Below are positions 1-7,288 of a stretch of 31,953 bases of DNA, one piece after another (within the stretch, counting starts at the first letter, position 1; the number at the start of each line of letters is the position of its first letter). The notes beneath the pieces were generated by a model. The model had not been told where the DNA came from and did no database searches. It saw only the letters and a list, made by a program, of their open reading frames with translations. Source of the DNA: a virus; IMG/VR virus record IMGVR_UViG_3300035188_000630, positions 1-31,953 of that record; one strand, 5' to 3'. The translations under genes were made by a program, and so were the position numbers.

Positions 1-993
1 CATCAGGATGTACGGGGCCGACTCACCCTTGGTGTAGGGGTCGTTTTCCAGTTCCAGCCAAGTGTAGATGTGGAAAACCCGGCGCAAACCGTCTTCGTTC
101 TCGTTCGGCGACTTGCCTTCGATCTTGTCCGTGGCCTTTTTCGGGCCAGTCGGCTCGGGATCCATCGTCACCCGGACGAGATTGGTGTCCCGATACAGCC
201 CGGAGGTGATTCTCGAGCGAAATTCCCACTCGGAGATGTCATCGACCTCCGTTATCCGGGGCGAAGTGTAGAAATTCGCAGCCGCGAAGGGCAAAAGTAC
301 ATTGTCGATGGGCAAAAACTGGGCGCAAGGCCTTCTTTTCTTCTCGTCGTACCAGATTTTCAGGTACTGAGAGCCTCCAAGCGGCAACTGAGTGAGCATT
401 TGCTCCTGTTCGTCGCAGAATTCCTCGATCTGCTCCGACAATTGCCAGTTCATGTAGTCGCGTTTGCGCTCCGCGATGGCCGTTTTCACCTCATCGACAT
501 CGCCGAGGATCTTCGTGCGGGTCGGGCCGTCGGGCGGGAACAGCTCCTTGATGGCTCGAGCAGCAAAATCGACGCACGCCTCGGCCATTACGGGGTGAAC
601 GACCTTCGATGCGCCGTTGAAGTTCGCCCCGCCTGGGGCATCGTTGCCCAGACCGGTGCGCTTGATGCCCTCTTCGTACTGCTTGTCGCGCTGCTTGCGG
701 GCTTCCTTGTCCTTCTCGGCCAATTCGATGTACCGCAAGGCCATCGTGCTTTGTTCGACCATGTCTAGGACATCGGTCTCCGCGAGGTTCTCGTAGAAGT
801 CCTTGCTTTCCATCGGTCCGGTGGTGTCCAGGCGGACGCGGACAGACCCATCGGGCAGTTCCTCGAGGTCTTCGTCGGTCAGTTCGAATTCGACCTCCAT
901 GGCCTCTTCAGGCGGCTGCTCGGGCGAAGCATCGTCAGGGATCCCCTGAACGAAGCGCCCGTACTCGGGGTCAATCGGCATCTGTGTGGCCAT
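1..993 (-). CDS. Portal protein, P22-like (N-terminal 331 residues, runs off left edge)
   Basis: The minus-strand reading frame is open from an ATG at 993 to the window edge, so the gene is cut at its 3' end by the window. The start is preceded by AAAGGAAC, and the stop of the upstream gene lies 12 bp before it. The translation opens with an acidic stretch (about residues 18-60, many D/E), then reaches the segment GASKVVHPVMAEACVDFAAR and ELFPPDGPTR, which resembles the conserved N-terminal core of P22/Sf6-type portals; a long charged helix precedes it. Portals form the dodecameric ring at one capsid vertex through which DNA is packaged and ejected, and they dock the terminase encoded upstream in the same transcript. 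Family assignment is by recall of motif and by synteny (terS-terL-virion proteins-portal). I am confident that it is a portal, less so of the exact subfamily. Confidence 0.82.
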   Translation of the reverse strand, partial: MATQMPIDPEYGRFVQGIPDDASPEQPPEEAMEVEFELTDEDLEELPDGSVRVRLDTTGPMESKDFYENLAETDVLDMVEQSTMALRYIELAEKDKEARKQRDKQYEEGIKRTGLGNDAPGGANFNGASKVVHPVMAEACVDFAARAIKELFPPDGPTRTKILGDVDEVKTAIAERKRDYMNWQLSEQIEEFCDEQEQMLTQLPLGGSQYLKIWYDEKKRRPCAQFLPIDNVLLPFAAANFYTSPRITEVDDISEWEFRSRITSGLYRDTNLVRVTMDPEPTGPKKATDKIEGKSPNENEDGLRRVFHIYTWLELENDPYTKGESAPYILM

Positions 994-1005
994 GTTCCAG
1001 TTCCT

Positions 1006-2418
1006 TTATGCGTTGATCCCGGGCGGTGTCTGCTGCTCCATGAGCATCATGATCACCTCTTCCGGGCTAACTCCCATACCTCTGGCCATGTCCAAGATCT
1101 GCATGGCAAGCGCCTCGTTCGGCTGCGTCGGTTCGGCGGCGGCCAGACCACCCTCGTTGTATCCCTTGGTGATCGCGCCGCCCTCCTTGCGGAGGTAATC
1201 CTTGCCGCGCAACACCTCTTCCATCACCTGCAACGGGCTGCGGCCGGTCTGCTCCGCGGTGCGGCGAATCATGCGCTCGAGGTTGTCGATGTACAACTCG
1301 GGCTTGGTCTTCAGCGCCGTCACATCAGCAGACCCATACCAACCGAGCGCCTGCGCCTCCGCCGGGGAAACCCCCTTCCGCTTGGCGGCACGCTGCCACA
1401 AGTCCTCGAAGCCTGCGTACTCAGACCCCGACGGCGCGGCCTCCCAGAACCCTGGGCGCTCCTTCGCCTCCTTCAAAGACATCTTGCCTTCGGCGACATC
1501 CTTGCGCGGGAAGTACTCGCCGATTACCTTGCCCTCTTCGTCCTTCTCGACCAGCTTGGACGCCAGCCAACGCGGATCCCCGCGCTCGATGATCGGGCCT
1601 CGCACCGCGTTCACATCCACGGTCACCGGCCGCAGGTTGCCCTGGTAGTTCCGATAGAAGGTGCCGAGCTTTCGGTCCGGCGGCAGCGCCCCCTCGATGT
1701 CGCCAGCGGCGATCTGCTTGCCGCGGCTGAAGATGTCGCCCTGCGCGAGCGACCCGTATCCAGGCGGCAACTCAATCGGCGTGCCTTCAGGCATAGGCTC
1801 CTTGCCCCGGCGAATCTTGTTCGTGAGCAGGAAAGCATCTTCCGGCAAGCCGCCCGTCTGGCTCAGGTGCCACAGGTACGACCCCATGCGGTTCTGCTGA
1901 TCCACCGGGTTGCGCTGGGACGCGGACGCCATCTGCGCGAGGAAGGCGTCGAACTCCTTCTGGCTCATGCCCAGATCCATGGCCACCTGCCGCAGAGGCT
2001 CGGTGCCATACCACTCGGTCATGCCCAGCTTCCTGCCCTTCTCGATCAGGGTATCAACCTTTTTCCGGGCGGTTGGGCTGTCCAGCAGGTCTTGCATCCG
2101 CGGCGTGTACTTCGGGCTCTTGCCCTCCGCCCGGGCTTTGTCCACGCTGGGCATCCGCGGCAGATCCACCTGCGGCACGCCGGGCGTGTACATCCCCTGG
2201 CCGCGAGGCATCAGCGGCAGCCCCGTCCCTTGCGGCGTGGTCATCGGCGGGGTCTTCGACTCCAGCATCTCGCCCATCTTGGAAACCGATTGGCTTTCGA
2301 TTGGATTGGGAAACGGTTCCAGATCGGGCAGCTTTTCTGCCTTCGGCGTCTCCATGCCCAGCAGGCGCTTCAGACGGGTCTTGGCGGCCTCTGCGGCCTT
2401 TGCTGGTACGGTAGGCAT
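1006..2418 (-). CDS. Virion-associated protein of unknown function (470 aa)
   Basis: The start ATG overlaps the stop of the 712-aa gene (TGATG), and that gene's last codons (AAGAGGAGC) supply the Shine-Dalgarno, so the two are translationally coupled. The protein is soluble-looking, with no signal peptide or membrane helix. It has a Pro-rich N-terminal third (residues 25-100) and a more conserved-looking middle containing MASASQRNPVDQQNR and GSYLWHLSQTGGL. The C-terminal half includes GWYGSADVTALKTKP and a last segment rich in Met and Glu. Near the C-terminus it carries NEGGLAAAEP, echoed in two other proteins of the window. Its place between terminase and portal suggests a protein packaged in or assembled with the head. 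I do not recognise a catalytic motif, and the function is unknown. Confidence 0.8.
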   Translation of the reverse strand: MPTVPAKAAEAAKTRLKRLLGMETPKAEKLPDLEPFPNPIESQSVSKMGEMLESKTPPMTTPQGTGLPLMPRGQGMYTPGVPQVDLPRMPSVDKARAEGKSPKYTPRMQDLLDSPTARKKVDTLIEKGRKLGMTEWYGTEPLRQVAMDLGMSQKEFDAFLAQMASASQRNPVDQQNRMGSYLWHLSQTGGLPEDAFLLTNKIRRGKEPMPEGTPIELPPGYGSLAQGDIFSRGKQIAAGDIEGALPPDRKLGTFYRNYQGNLRPVTVDVNAVRGPIIERGDPRWLASKLVEKDEEGKVIGEYFPRKDVAEGKMSLKEAKERPGFWEAAPSGSEYAGFEDLWQRAAKRKGVSPAEAQALGWYGSADVTALKTKPELYIDNLERMIRRTAEQTGRSPLQVMEEVLRGKDYLRKEGGAITKGYNEGGLAAAEPTQPNEALAMQILDMARGMGVSPEEVIMMLMEQQTPPGINA

Positions 2419-4556
2419 CAGCGGCTCCTCTTGATCGCGGCAAGGCCGCCCTTCTTGAATGGTTGGACCGGTGTCGGCCGGTACATGATTGCCGTGCCCT
2501 GGCTCGGGTTCATCAGGCCTTCGTAACCGTACTCCTTGGCCATGCGCTCCACATCAGTGAAGGCCTGGGAAGGGTCGGTCAGCCCCTGGTTGTACTTCGC
2601 CGTGTACGGCCTCCGGTTGGCCTCGGCCGCCAGCGTGCGAAGGAGCAGCGGATCCTTCTCGATGTCGTACAGCCCCTCGCTTCGGGTTCCGTACCGGAAG
2701 CGCCCCAGGCCGGGTTCCGGCTGCACCCTCGAGGGATCCCCGGCGTAGAAGTACGAGCGCTCCATCACGGGGTTCATCGTCTCCTTCAGGCGCTGCATCT
2801 CCCGCCCGGCAATCCCCGACCCGTAACGGCTTGGGTCAGTGGCCACCAGATCGGGGACATGACTGAAGTGGGTCAGCATCTCGGAGGCGGTTGTCCCAGG
2901 CTCCGGCCGGATCAGCGGCTGAATGTACCCAGGCATCCCGCCGGTGTACTCCAGGTCCAGGAACTCAGGCGGCAGCAGCACGCTCTTCTGCGGGGCGAAC
3001 TGGAATTCCTTCCACGCCCTTTTGATCATTCCGTCGATATCGGCCGCCTCTTTGTCCCGCCCTCGCCGCTCCGCTTCGTACCGGTTCGCGTTCAGGCGGT
3101 TGATCCGCTGCATCAACTGGGCGTTGATCGGGCTGTAGTTCACGAACGAGTTCTGGCCCCGCGTCTCGCTTGCCATGGCCATCCGGGCCAGGGGCGAGAA
3201 CATCTGCGAGTGCGCCCCATAAGCGATCTCCTCGCCCTTCGGACCGAACGGGTTGCCGTGAACCGCGTGTCCGTAGAAGTCGTGCACGGCCCGGAACATC
3301 TCGTTGGTGTTCAGGCCCGTCTCGGGATCGACCGCATTCAGGAAGTCGTGAGGGTCGCCGCCCTGGTAGACATACAGGTGCCGGTTGCCATAGATGTCCC
3401 GCAGCATCTCGCCGCTCGACTGGTAGTTGCCTTCCCCCGCCCGGTGATACGACATATTGACCGGCAGGTTGCGGAACTGATCGGTCGTCTCTTTGGCCAA
3501 CTGACGATAAGCCGCCTCGAGCAACTGGTCGTAATTCTGTGCGCCGGTCGCCTCGACCAGTTCGGGGTAGCGCTTGCCATACGCCTCGAAGACTGTCTTC
3601 TTGTAGGCGTCATCTTCATCAGCCGCCAACTCGAAGGTGCGGCCGATTGCCGACTGCTTCGCAAGGCTCGAGGGCGGCATCTGCGGCTCGGTGTACGCCT
3701 GACCAGATGACCGCTGACTGTAGTCATCCGCCGCCCGATAAACGAAGTTCGTCGGATCCTTCAGCGTCGCCCGGATTGATTCATCCGATATTGGTTGCGA
3801 AACATCGTCTCCAGGTAATCCTCCGGCACCTGCGGGATCCCGTACTTCTTCTCGTACTCCTCGATCTTTTGATCCAGTTCCTTGAGCAATTCGGGGTTTA
3901 ACCCGGTAGAACGGGCCTTCTTGGGCTGTTTCATAGCGACTCTCCTTGACTCTCGGAACCTCAGGGACTTCCATTGGCTTCATCCCGCGGCGGAACATCC
4001 TCGCGGCACCGGTGACCGCAGGCGCAGCCGCCTTGATGCCCTTGCCCACCGCCGGGATCGCACCACCCAGGACGCCAGCAATCGCCACATCCTCAGGGTT
4101 GAAGGTGCCGCCCGTCCCCGCCTGGGACGCCTCGATCACCGCCTGATTGGTGGCAGCCACGCCAGCAGCCCGCGGGATCGTGCTCGCCAACCCAGCAGGA
4201 ACGAACGAAGCTATACCCGATATGATACGCGGAATATCACCCACGCTTACACCCGGGGGGATCGCATACTCCTTTTGATCGAGTGCCGACCGCAGGATGT
4301 AGTTGCCCTTCTCGTCCTGGCGCACCTTGACATGAGGGAAGTTCGCCTGGAGGATCTGGACGGTTTCATCGGGGGATGACTGCAAGGTGCCCAGCGCCGC
4401 CTTGAAGCTCGGCAGCGTCAGCCGGTTGAGTTCCGGCATCCCCGTGTACTCGGGCAGGGACCGCGTCTCCGGCGTGGCACGGCGAGACCCGGTGATGGCC
4501 TCACCGATCTCTTCGAAGAATCCTGGTTGCCGGTCAGCCATGCCCTTCCCCGTCAT
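2418..4556 (-). CDS. Large multidomain virion-type protein (712 aa) with an HDxxxH motif and a possible ADP-ribosyltransferase-like C-terminus
   Basis: Residues 40-125 resemble an N-terminal module found in phage internal/ejection proteins (NFPHVKVRQDEKGNYILRS then YAIPPGVSVGDIP). Residues 108-190 are Ala/Gly-rich and hydrophobic. Residues 208-265 are linker-like and are encoded where another frame carries a separate small gene. Residues 270-560 form a globular domain with FRAVHDFYGHAVHG (H425, D426, H430, H433), GEEIAYGAH (E442, E443, H449) and SETRGQNSF, a cluster that could bind metal. The last 150 residues begin THFSHVPDLVATDP and end near YGYEGLMNPSQGTAIMY, an arrangement reminiscent of ADP-ribosyltransferase-like domains of phage polyvalent proteins; this is inference only. 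It ends KKGGLAAIKRSR. The start at 4556 overlaps a minigene stop; an alternative ATG at 4541 lies just after GGGGAAGGGC. Proteins of this kind are usually carried in the virion and injected with DNA. Confidence 0.75.
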   Translation of the reverse strand: MTGKGMADRQPGFFEEIGEAITGSRRATPETRSLPEYTGMPELNRLTLPSFKAALGTLQSSPDETVQILQANFPHVKVRQDEKGNYILRSALDQKEYAIPPGVSVGDIPRIISGIASFVPAGLASTIPRAAGVAATNQAVIEASQAGTGGTFNPEDVAIAGVLGGAIPAVGKGIKAAAPAVTGAARMFRRGMKPMEVPEVPRVKESRYETAQEGPFYRVKPRIAQGTGSKDRGVREEVRDPAGAGGLPGDDVSQPISDESIRATLKDPTNFVYRAADDYSQRSSGQAYTEPQMPPSSLAKQSAIGRTFELAADEDDAYKKTVFEAYGKRYPELVEATGAQNYDQLLEAAYRQLAKETTDQFRNLPVNMSYHRAGEGNYQSSGEMLRDIYGNRHLYVYQGGDPHDFLNAVDPETGLNTNEMFRAVHDFYGHAVHGNPFGPKGEEIAYGAHSQMFSPLARMAMASETRGQNSFVNYSPINAQLMQRINRLNANRYEAERRGRDKEAADIDGMIKRAWKEFQFAPQKSVLLPPEFLDLEYTGGMPGYIQPLIRPEPGTTASEMLTHFSHVPDLVATDPSRYGSGIAGREMQRLKETMNPVMERSYFYAGDPSRVQPEPGLGRFRYGTRSEGLYDIEKDPLLLRTLAAEANRRPYTAKYNQGLTDPSQAFTDVERMAKEYGYEGLMNPSQGTAIMYRPTPVQPFKKGGLAAIKRSR
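3761..3934 (-). CDS. Embedded 57-aa gene inside the 712-aa gene (different frame)
   Basis: In a second frame of the same strand an ATG at 3934 follows AAGGAGAGTCGCT, a textbook ribosome binding site, and opens a 57-codon frame ending in TGA at 3761. The product is charged and helical: it starts MKQPKKARSTGLNPELLKEL, continues with a Glu/Lys-rich helix and ends RMNQSGRR. Third codon positions in this frame are about 70% G/C, as in neighbouring genes. The 712-aa frame, by contrast, has mostly A or T in third positions over exactly this interval (many GGA, CGA, GAA, GTA codons), while its flanks are G/C-rich at third positions. The selected frame here is therefore the small one. I do not recognise the product. 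The alternative is a pair of compensating frameshifts, but the in-frame stop and the good start signal argue for a real overprinted gene. Confidence 0.62.
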   Translation of the reverse strand: MKQPKKARSTGLNPELLKELDQKIEEYEKKYGIPQVPEDYLETMFRNQYRMNQSGRR

Positions 4557-4600
4557 AAATCAATGCCGCCATCATAGTCGTCGGGCAGTGTCAAGTCCAT
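4553..4600 (-). CDS. Possible 15-codon coupling minigene between terL and the 712-aa gene
   Basis: The ATG overlaps the terL stop as TGATG and the TGA overlaps the ATG of the next gene as TTATGA, so it fills the 43-bp gap exactly. The peptide is acidic (MDLTLPDDYDGGIDL). Such minigenes can carry ribosomes from one gene to the next; whether the peptide itself does anything cannot be told. The tight double overlap is the only support. Confidence 0.3.
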   Translation of the reverse strand: MDLTLPDDYDGGIDL

Positions 4601-6024
4601 CAGACCGCATATGGGTTGACCCTCCGCTGCCTGCCGGTGTCGGCGTAGTCTTCTTCGTCCCAATCCTCTTCCGGCGGGGGATCGACCTCCAGCCAGCCAG
4701 CATCGCGCAGCCAGCGCAGGGCCTGCGAGCCGGTATCGACATAGTCGTCGTTCGTCGTCTCAGGGAAGGCGCAGATCTGGCTCACAAACCCTTCTGCCCA
4801 GTCGCGCACGAAGCCCTTCCGCTGGCTTGACTCAGGGATCCAGACCCGGCCGCGGGCGATGATATGCGAGACGATATTCAGCCGCTGGATCTTGTCCGCC
4901 CGGCCAGGGTTGTAGGCCATGACAGGCAGGTGCGCCCGCTGAAGATCCTGGATCAGGCTGATCCCGGCGCTCTTGTCCTCGATCAGGATCAGGTCCACCC
5001 GCTTCTTCTCCTTGCCGTCTCCGAAGACTACGCCGTACTCCTCGACCACCTTCGGCCGCAGATCCGGGTACTGGAGCCTGTCCTGCCATGCGTCGATGAG
5101 CATCACCGACATTGGGCCATCCAGGGGCTTGAAAACGCCCCAGACCGTGCAAGCGGTGGGATCGTTCTGGGTCTTCTCGCTCGTGGCGCAGTCGTAGGAC
5201 TGGATGATGTACTCGAACTTGGGGAACTCCTTGCCATCCGGCCATAGGCGGAACCACTCCCGCTTGACGATGCCGCCCTCTTCGGGGTCGATGATCTCGG
5301 CGTAGATCTCCTGGCGGCCCAGCTTGGTGCCCTCGTAGGACAGGATCTGGCGCTTGAAGTTGTCCGACAGGTTGGCGATGTTGTCGTAGGTCGAGGCCGT
5401 GGTCACCACGACATCCTCGCCTTCCCGGGCGATCAACTCGAGGATCAAGTCCTTGGGCTTCGGCGTCGTTGTACATATTAGGCGGGTCTTGAACCCCTCG
5501 CCCAGCGTCAGCCGCAGACCAAACTGCATCATGTCCCAGGCGTCTTGCAGGTACTCCCAGGCGGCAAGCTCATCACACCACCCGCCGTGGAACTGGGGGC
5601 CTCGGAAGCGCTCAGGCTCCGAGGCCGGGATGCCCTTGATCAGGCTGCCGTTGACCAGCCGCAGTTCGTGCAGGGCCTTGTTGTAGTCCTCGATCAGCGC
5701 CGCGGGGATCACGGACACCAGCCCGGAATCACCTTCGAAGCAAGTGCCGCGGACATCCGCGCTCGTGGGAGCCGCCACCAGCCAGCGGGTCTTCGGATAC
5801 TCCCAGGCCCACCACGCCAGTTGCTCGGCGGCCGTCCTGGTCTTTCCGGCTCCCCGACCTGCTAGCATCAGCCAGATCGACCACCAATCGCCAGGAGGGA
5901 AGATCTGATGCGCCAGGGCCTTGTGCAGCCATGTCAGCCGCCACGCCTTGGCCAACCGCTCGTAGGGAGGCAGCGCCCGGAAGGCTGCCTGCACCTCGGG
6001 GTGCGCCAGATCAGCGAGATCCAT
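4600..6024 (-). CDS. terL: Terminase large subunit (474 aa)
   Basis: This is the packaging motor ATPase and headful/cos nuclease that docks on the portal. The Walker A motif is AGRGAGKTR (residues 55-63, K61). Walker B with catalytic glutamate lies in HGGWCDELAAWEY (D151, E152), and a coupling motif TTTPKP follows at about 185-190. The C-terminal RNase H-like nuclease shows D278 in SYDCATSEK and E350/D351 in LILIEDKSAG. The length is normal for the P22/Sf6-type family. The start overlaps the last 14 bp of terS, and the stop overlaps the following minigene. The tail after residue 445 is acidic (DPPPEEDWDEEDY). All expected catalytic residues are present. Confidence 0.96.
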   Translation of the reverse strand: MDLADLAHPEVQAAFRALPPYERLAKAWRLTWLHKALAHQIFPPGDWWSIWLMLAGRGAGKTRTAAEQLAWWAWEYPKTRWLVAAPTSADVRGTCFEGDSGLVSVIPAALIEDYNKALHELRLVNGSLIKGIPASEPERFRGPQFHGGWCDELAAWEYLQDAWDMMQFGLRLTLGEGFKTRLICTTTPKPKDLILELIAREGEDVVVTTASTYDNIANLSDNFKRQILSYEGTKLGRQEIYAEIIDPEEGGIVKREWFRLWPDGKEFPKFEYIIQSYDCATSEKTQNDPTACTVWGVFKPLDGPMSVMLIDAWQDRLQYPDLRPKVVEEYGVVFGDGKEKKRVDLILIEDKSAGISLIQDLQRAHLPVMAYNPGRADKIQRLNIVSHIIARGRVWIPESSQRKGFVRDWAEGFVSQICAFPETTNDDYVDTGSQALRWLRDAGWLEVDPPPEEDWDEEDYADTGRQRRVNPYAV

Positions 6025-6598
6025 CCTGGCGCTTCAACTCGATGTTCTGAAGCAGGGCGGCCATCATCTTCTCGGCCTGGGACTCCACCTCGACCTTCAG
6101 GGGGCTTTCAGAATCCCCGGCCAATTGCACCCGGTCGCCGTATCGCTTGGGGTTCCACTTGGCCAGCAACTTCAGACCGATCTCGGCCTTGGCCTTCTGC
6201 CATTGGACATAGCCAGAATCAACCCGGCCACCGCCCTCAGACAGGATCCGCTCAGGCTCGGCGTTCATGTCCAGCCAGATCTGCTCGGCGATAGCGTCCT
6301 GGCCAATTTCACGAGCGCGAGCGATGGCTGTGGAAAGCCCGACGCCCACCCCAGCAGCAACAGCTTGATCGTCTCTGATCATCCAGTCATAGACTGTGCG
6401 CCATTCGGGGAAGCCTTCTCTCCTGCATATCTCTCTGAGGGGGACACCTTCTGCCAGGAGGTTGCACATCTCTTGTGCGATCTCTGGGGTGTATTTGGAG
6501 GGCCTGCCGGTCTTCTTGGGCTCTAACCCTATGGGCTTGGGCGTTTGTGCCTTGGCGGGCGTTTTGGTGGCTTTACGCGGGGTTTCTGGCTTGGCCAT
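6011..6598 (-). CDS. terS: Terminase small subunit, Sf6-like (195 aa)
   Basis: It recognises phage DNA at the packaging start site and hands it to the large subunit. A basic, Pro/Lys-rich N-terminus of about 30 residues leads into GRPSKYTPEIAQEMC and a helix-turn-helix-like segment (GVPLREICRREGFPEWRTVY), typical of the Sf6 terminase small subunit family. An oligomerisation-type helical region (residues 85-165) and a short acidic tail follow. The start has CGGAGAGGAAT before it. It lies directly downstream of the 720-bp structured, gene-free region, which is therefore a candidate for its binding site. The product overlaps terL by 14 bp. Confidence 0.9.
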   Translation of the reverse strand: MAKPETPRKATKTPAKAQTPKPIGLEPKKTGRPSKYTPEIAQEMCNLLAEGVPLREICRREGFPEWRTVYDWMIRDDQAVAAGVGVGLSTAIARAREIGQDAIAEQIWLDMNAEPERILSEGGGRVDSGYVQWQKAKAEIGLKLLAKWNPKRYGDRVQLAGDSESPLKVEVESQAEKMMAALLQNIELKRQDGSR

Positions 6599-6659
6599 AT
6601 TCCTCTCCGGTGATTCTTGAACTGTCGCCAGTGTAAACCCTTTCGGTTTTCATTGGGGT

Positions 6660-6719
6660 TGGTGGCCGGTGCTGATCTCCGGCTTGGAGGCCAATCTCAT
6701 GCCGGTATGCCTACCAGCC
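6660..6719 (-). other. tRNA-acceptor-like foldback ending in CCA
   Basis: On the minus strand GGCTGGT (6719-6713) can pair with ACCGGCC (6670-6664) over seven positions with one G-T wobble, followed by A and then CCA. Inside, CCGGC/GCCGG and TTGG/CCAA form a second hairpin. At 57 nt before the CCA it is too short for a tRNA and has no T arm or D arm, so it is not called as one. Confidence 0.3.
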
Positions 6720-6783
6720 ATATAGTCGGCGGCTCTGCTCGGTTAGCCGACTTCCCGTTGAGCGCATCAGCCTGCGCCTTCAC

Positions 6784-6897
6784 CAACACGGCTGGGGACT
6801 GCTTGGATTGGGGACAAGGCTTAGTAATCCTTACCCGACCCGCGACTGATAGCGTAAACCCGCTCCATGCCTATCGCTGCAATCCCCATGCGTGTTG
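6784..6897. repeat. Structured cassette 1 (114 bp) with shared inverted ends
   Basis: Left end CAACACGGCTGGGGACT (6784-6800), right end AATCCCCATGCGTGTTG (6881-6897). The ends pair as a 7-bp outer helix (CAACACG/CGTGTTG), a 2x2 mismatch, then an 8-bp inner helix. The 80-bp core is unrelated to the cores of the other two cassettes and has its own foldbacks (GATAG/CTATC, GGATT/AATCC). Confidence 0.85.
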
Positions 6898-7021
6898 CCC
6901 CTGCTGATCGGGCAGGAACACGGCAGTCTTTCCTAGCTGTCATCTCAGGTCTATCCGCCCGGGGCTGAGCCACCCGTGGTATCGCACCGTAGCCACACGG
7001 ATCCGGCTTGCTGGTCGTCAC

Positions 7022-7100
7022 CAACACGACTGGGGACTCTACGGACTTGCACCGCCATCCTAATGAGCCGTCCTATACGGTCAAATCCCCATGCGTGTTG
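7022..7100. repeat. Structured cassette 2 (79 bp) with shared inverted ends
   Basis: Left end CAACACGACTGGGGACT (7022-7038), right end AATCCCCATGCGTGTTG (7084-7100). The same 7-bp helix, 2x2 mismatch and 8-bp helix form. The core is only 45 bp and contains a CCGT/ACGG hairpin. On the minus strand the core holds TGCAAGTCC, also found in cassette 3. Confidence 0.85.
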
Positions 7101-7148
7101 GCTGTTGGTACTCACCGATTCTGACTACTGTCGATACCTCGACTTTCC

Positions 7149-7287
7149 CAACACGACTGGGGACTGTTTAGGGTAGCTACTCCCATAGTCTCATCGGGAT
7201 GAAGGACTTGCAGTCGGCTGGCTTGCAAGACACCGAACTCTCAGCGGCCCCGTGACCGAGTGTATGACCCAATCCCCATGCGTGTTG
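7149..7287. repeat. Structured cassette 3 (139 bp) with shared inverted ends
   Basis: Left end CAACACGACTGGGGACT (7149-7165), right end AATCCCCATGCGTGTTG (7271-7287), identical to cassette 2. The 105-bp core has hairpins CTTGCA/TGCAAG and TCAT/ATGA and, on the minus strand, TGCAAGTCC. The length differs from its relatives only in the core, so the ends are what is conserved. Confidence 0.85.
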
Positions 7288-7288
7288 C

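Noticed and set aside
1867-3710. Long plus-strand frames opposite the virion genes (and similar ones opposite 27000-30000)
   Set aside because: They are antisense shadows of G/C-rich third positions, with Arg/His/Leu-rich or Val/Ala-rich translations and no ribosome sites.
6598-6650. Promoter directly upstream of terS
   Set aside because: GTTTACACT resembles a -10 region but no -35 lies at 16-18 bp; terS may be read from further upstream.
6821-7027. 68-codon frame on the minus strand inside the structured region
   Set aside because: No ribosome site, it crosses a cassette boundary and the protein is Arg/Pro/Ala noise.
6784-7287. CRISPR array
   Set aside because: The 17-nt elements alternate as inverted pairs and the enclosed segments are 45-105 bp; no direct repeat array and no cas genes.
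6784-7287. Integron attC sites
   Set aside because: Size and two-box pairing fit, but the outer box CAACACG/CGTGTTG does not give the RYYYAAC/GTTRRRY core in any copy, and no cassette genes or integrase are near.
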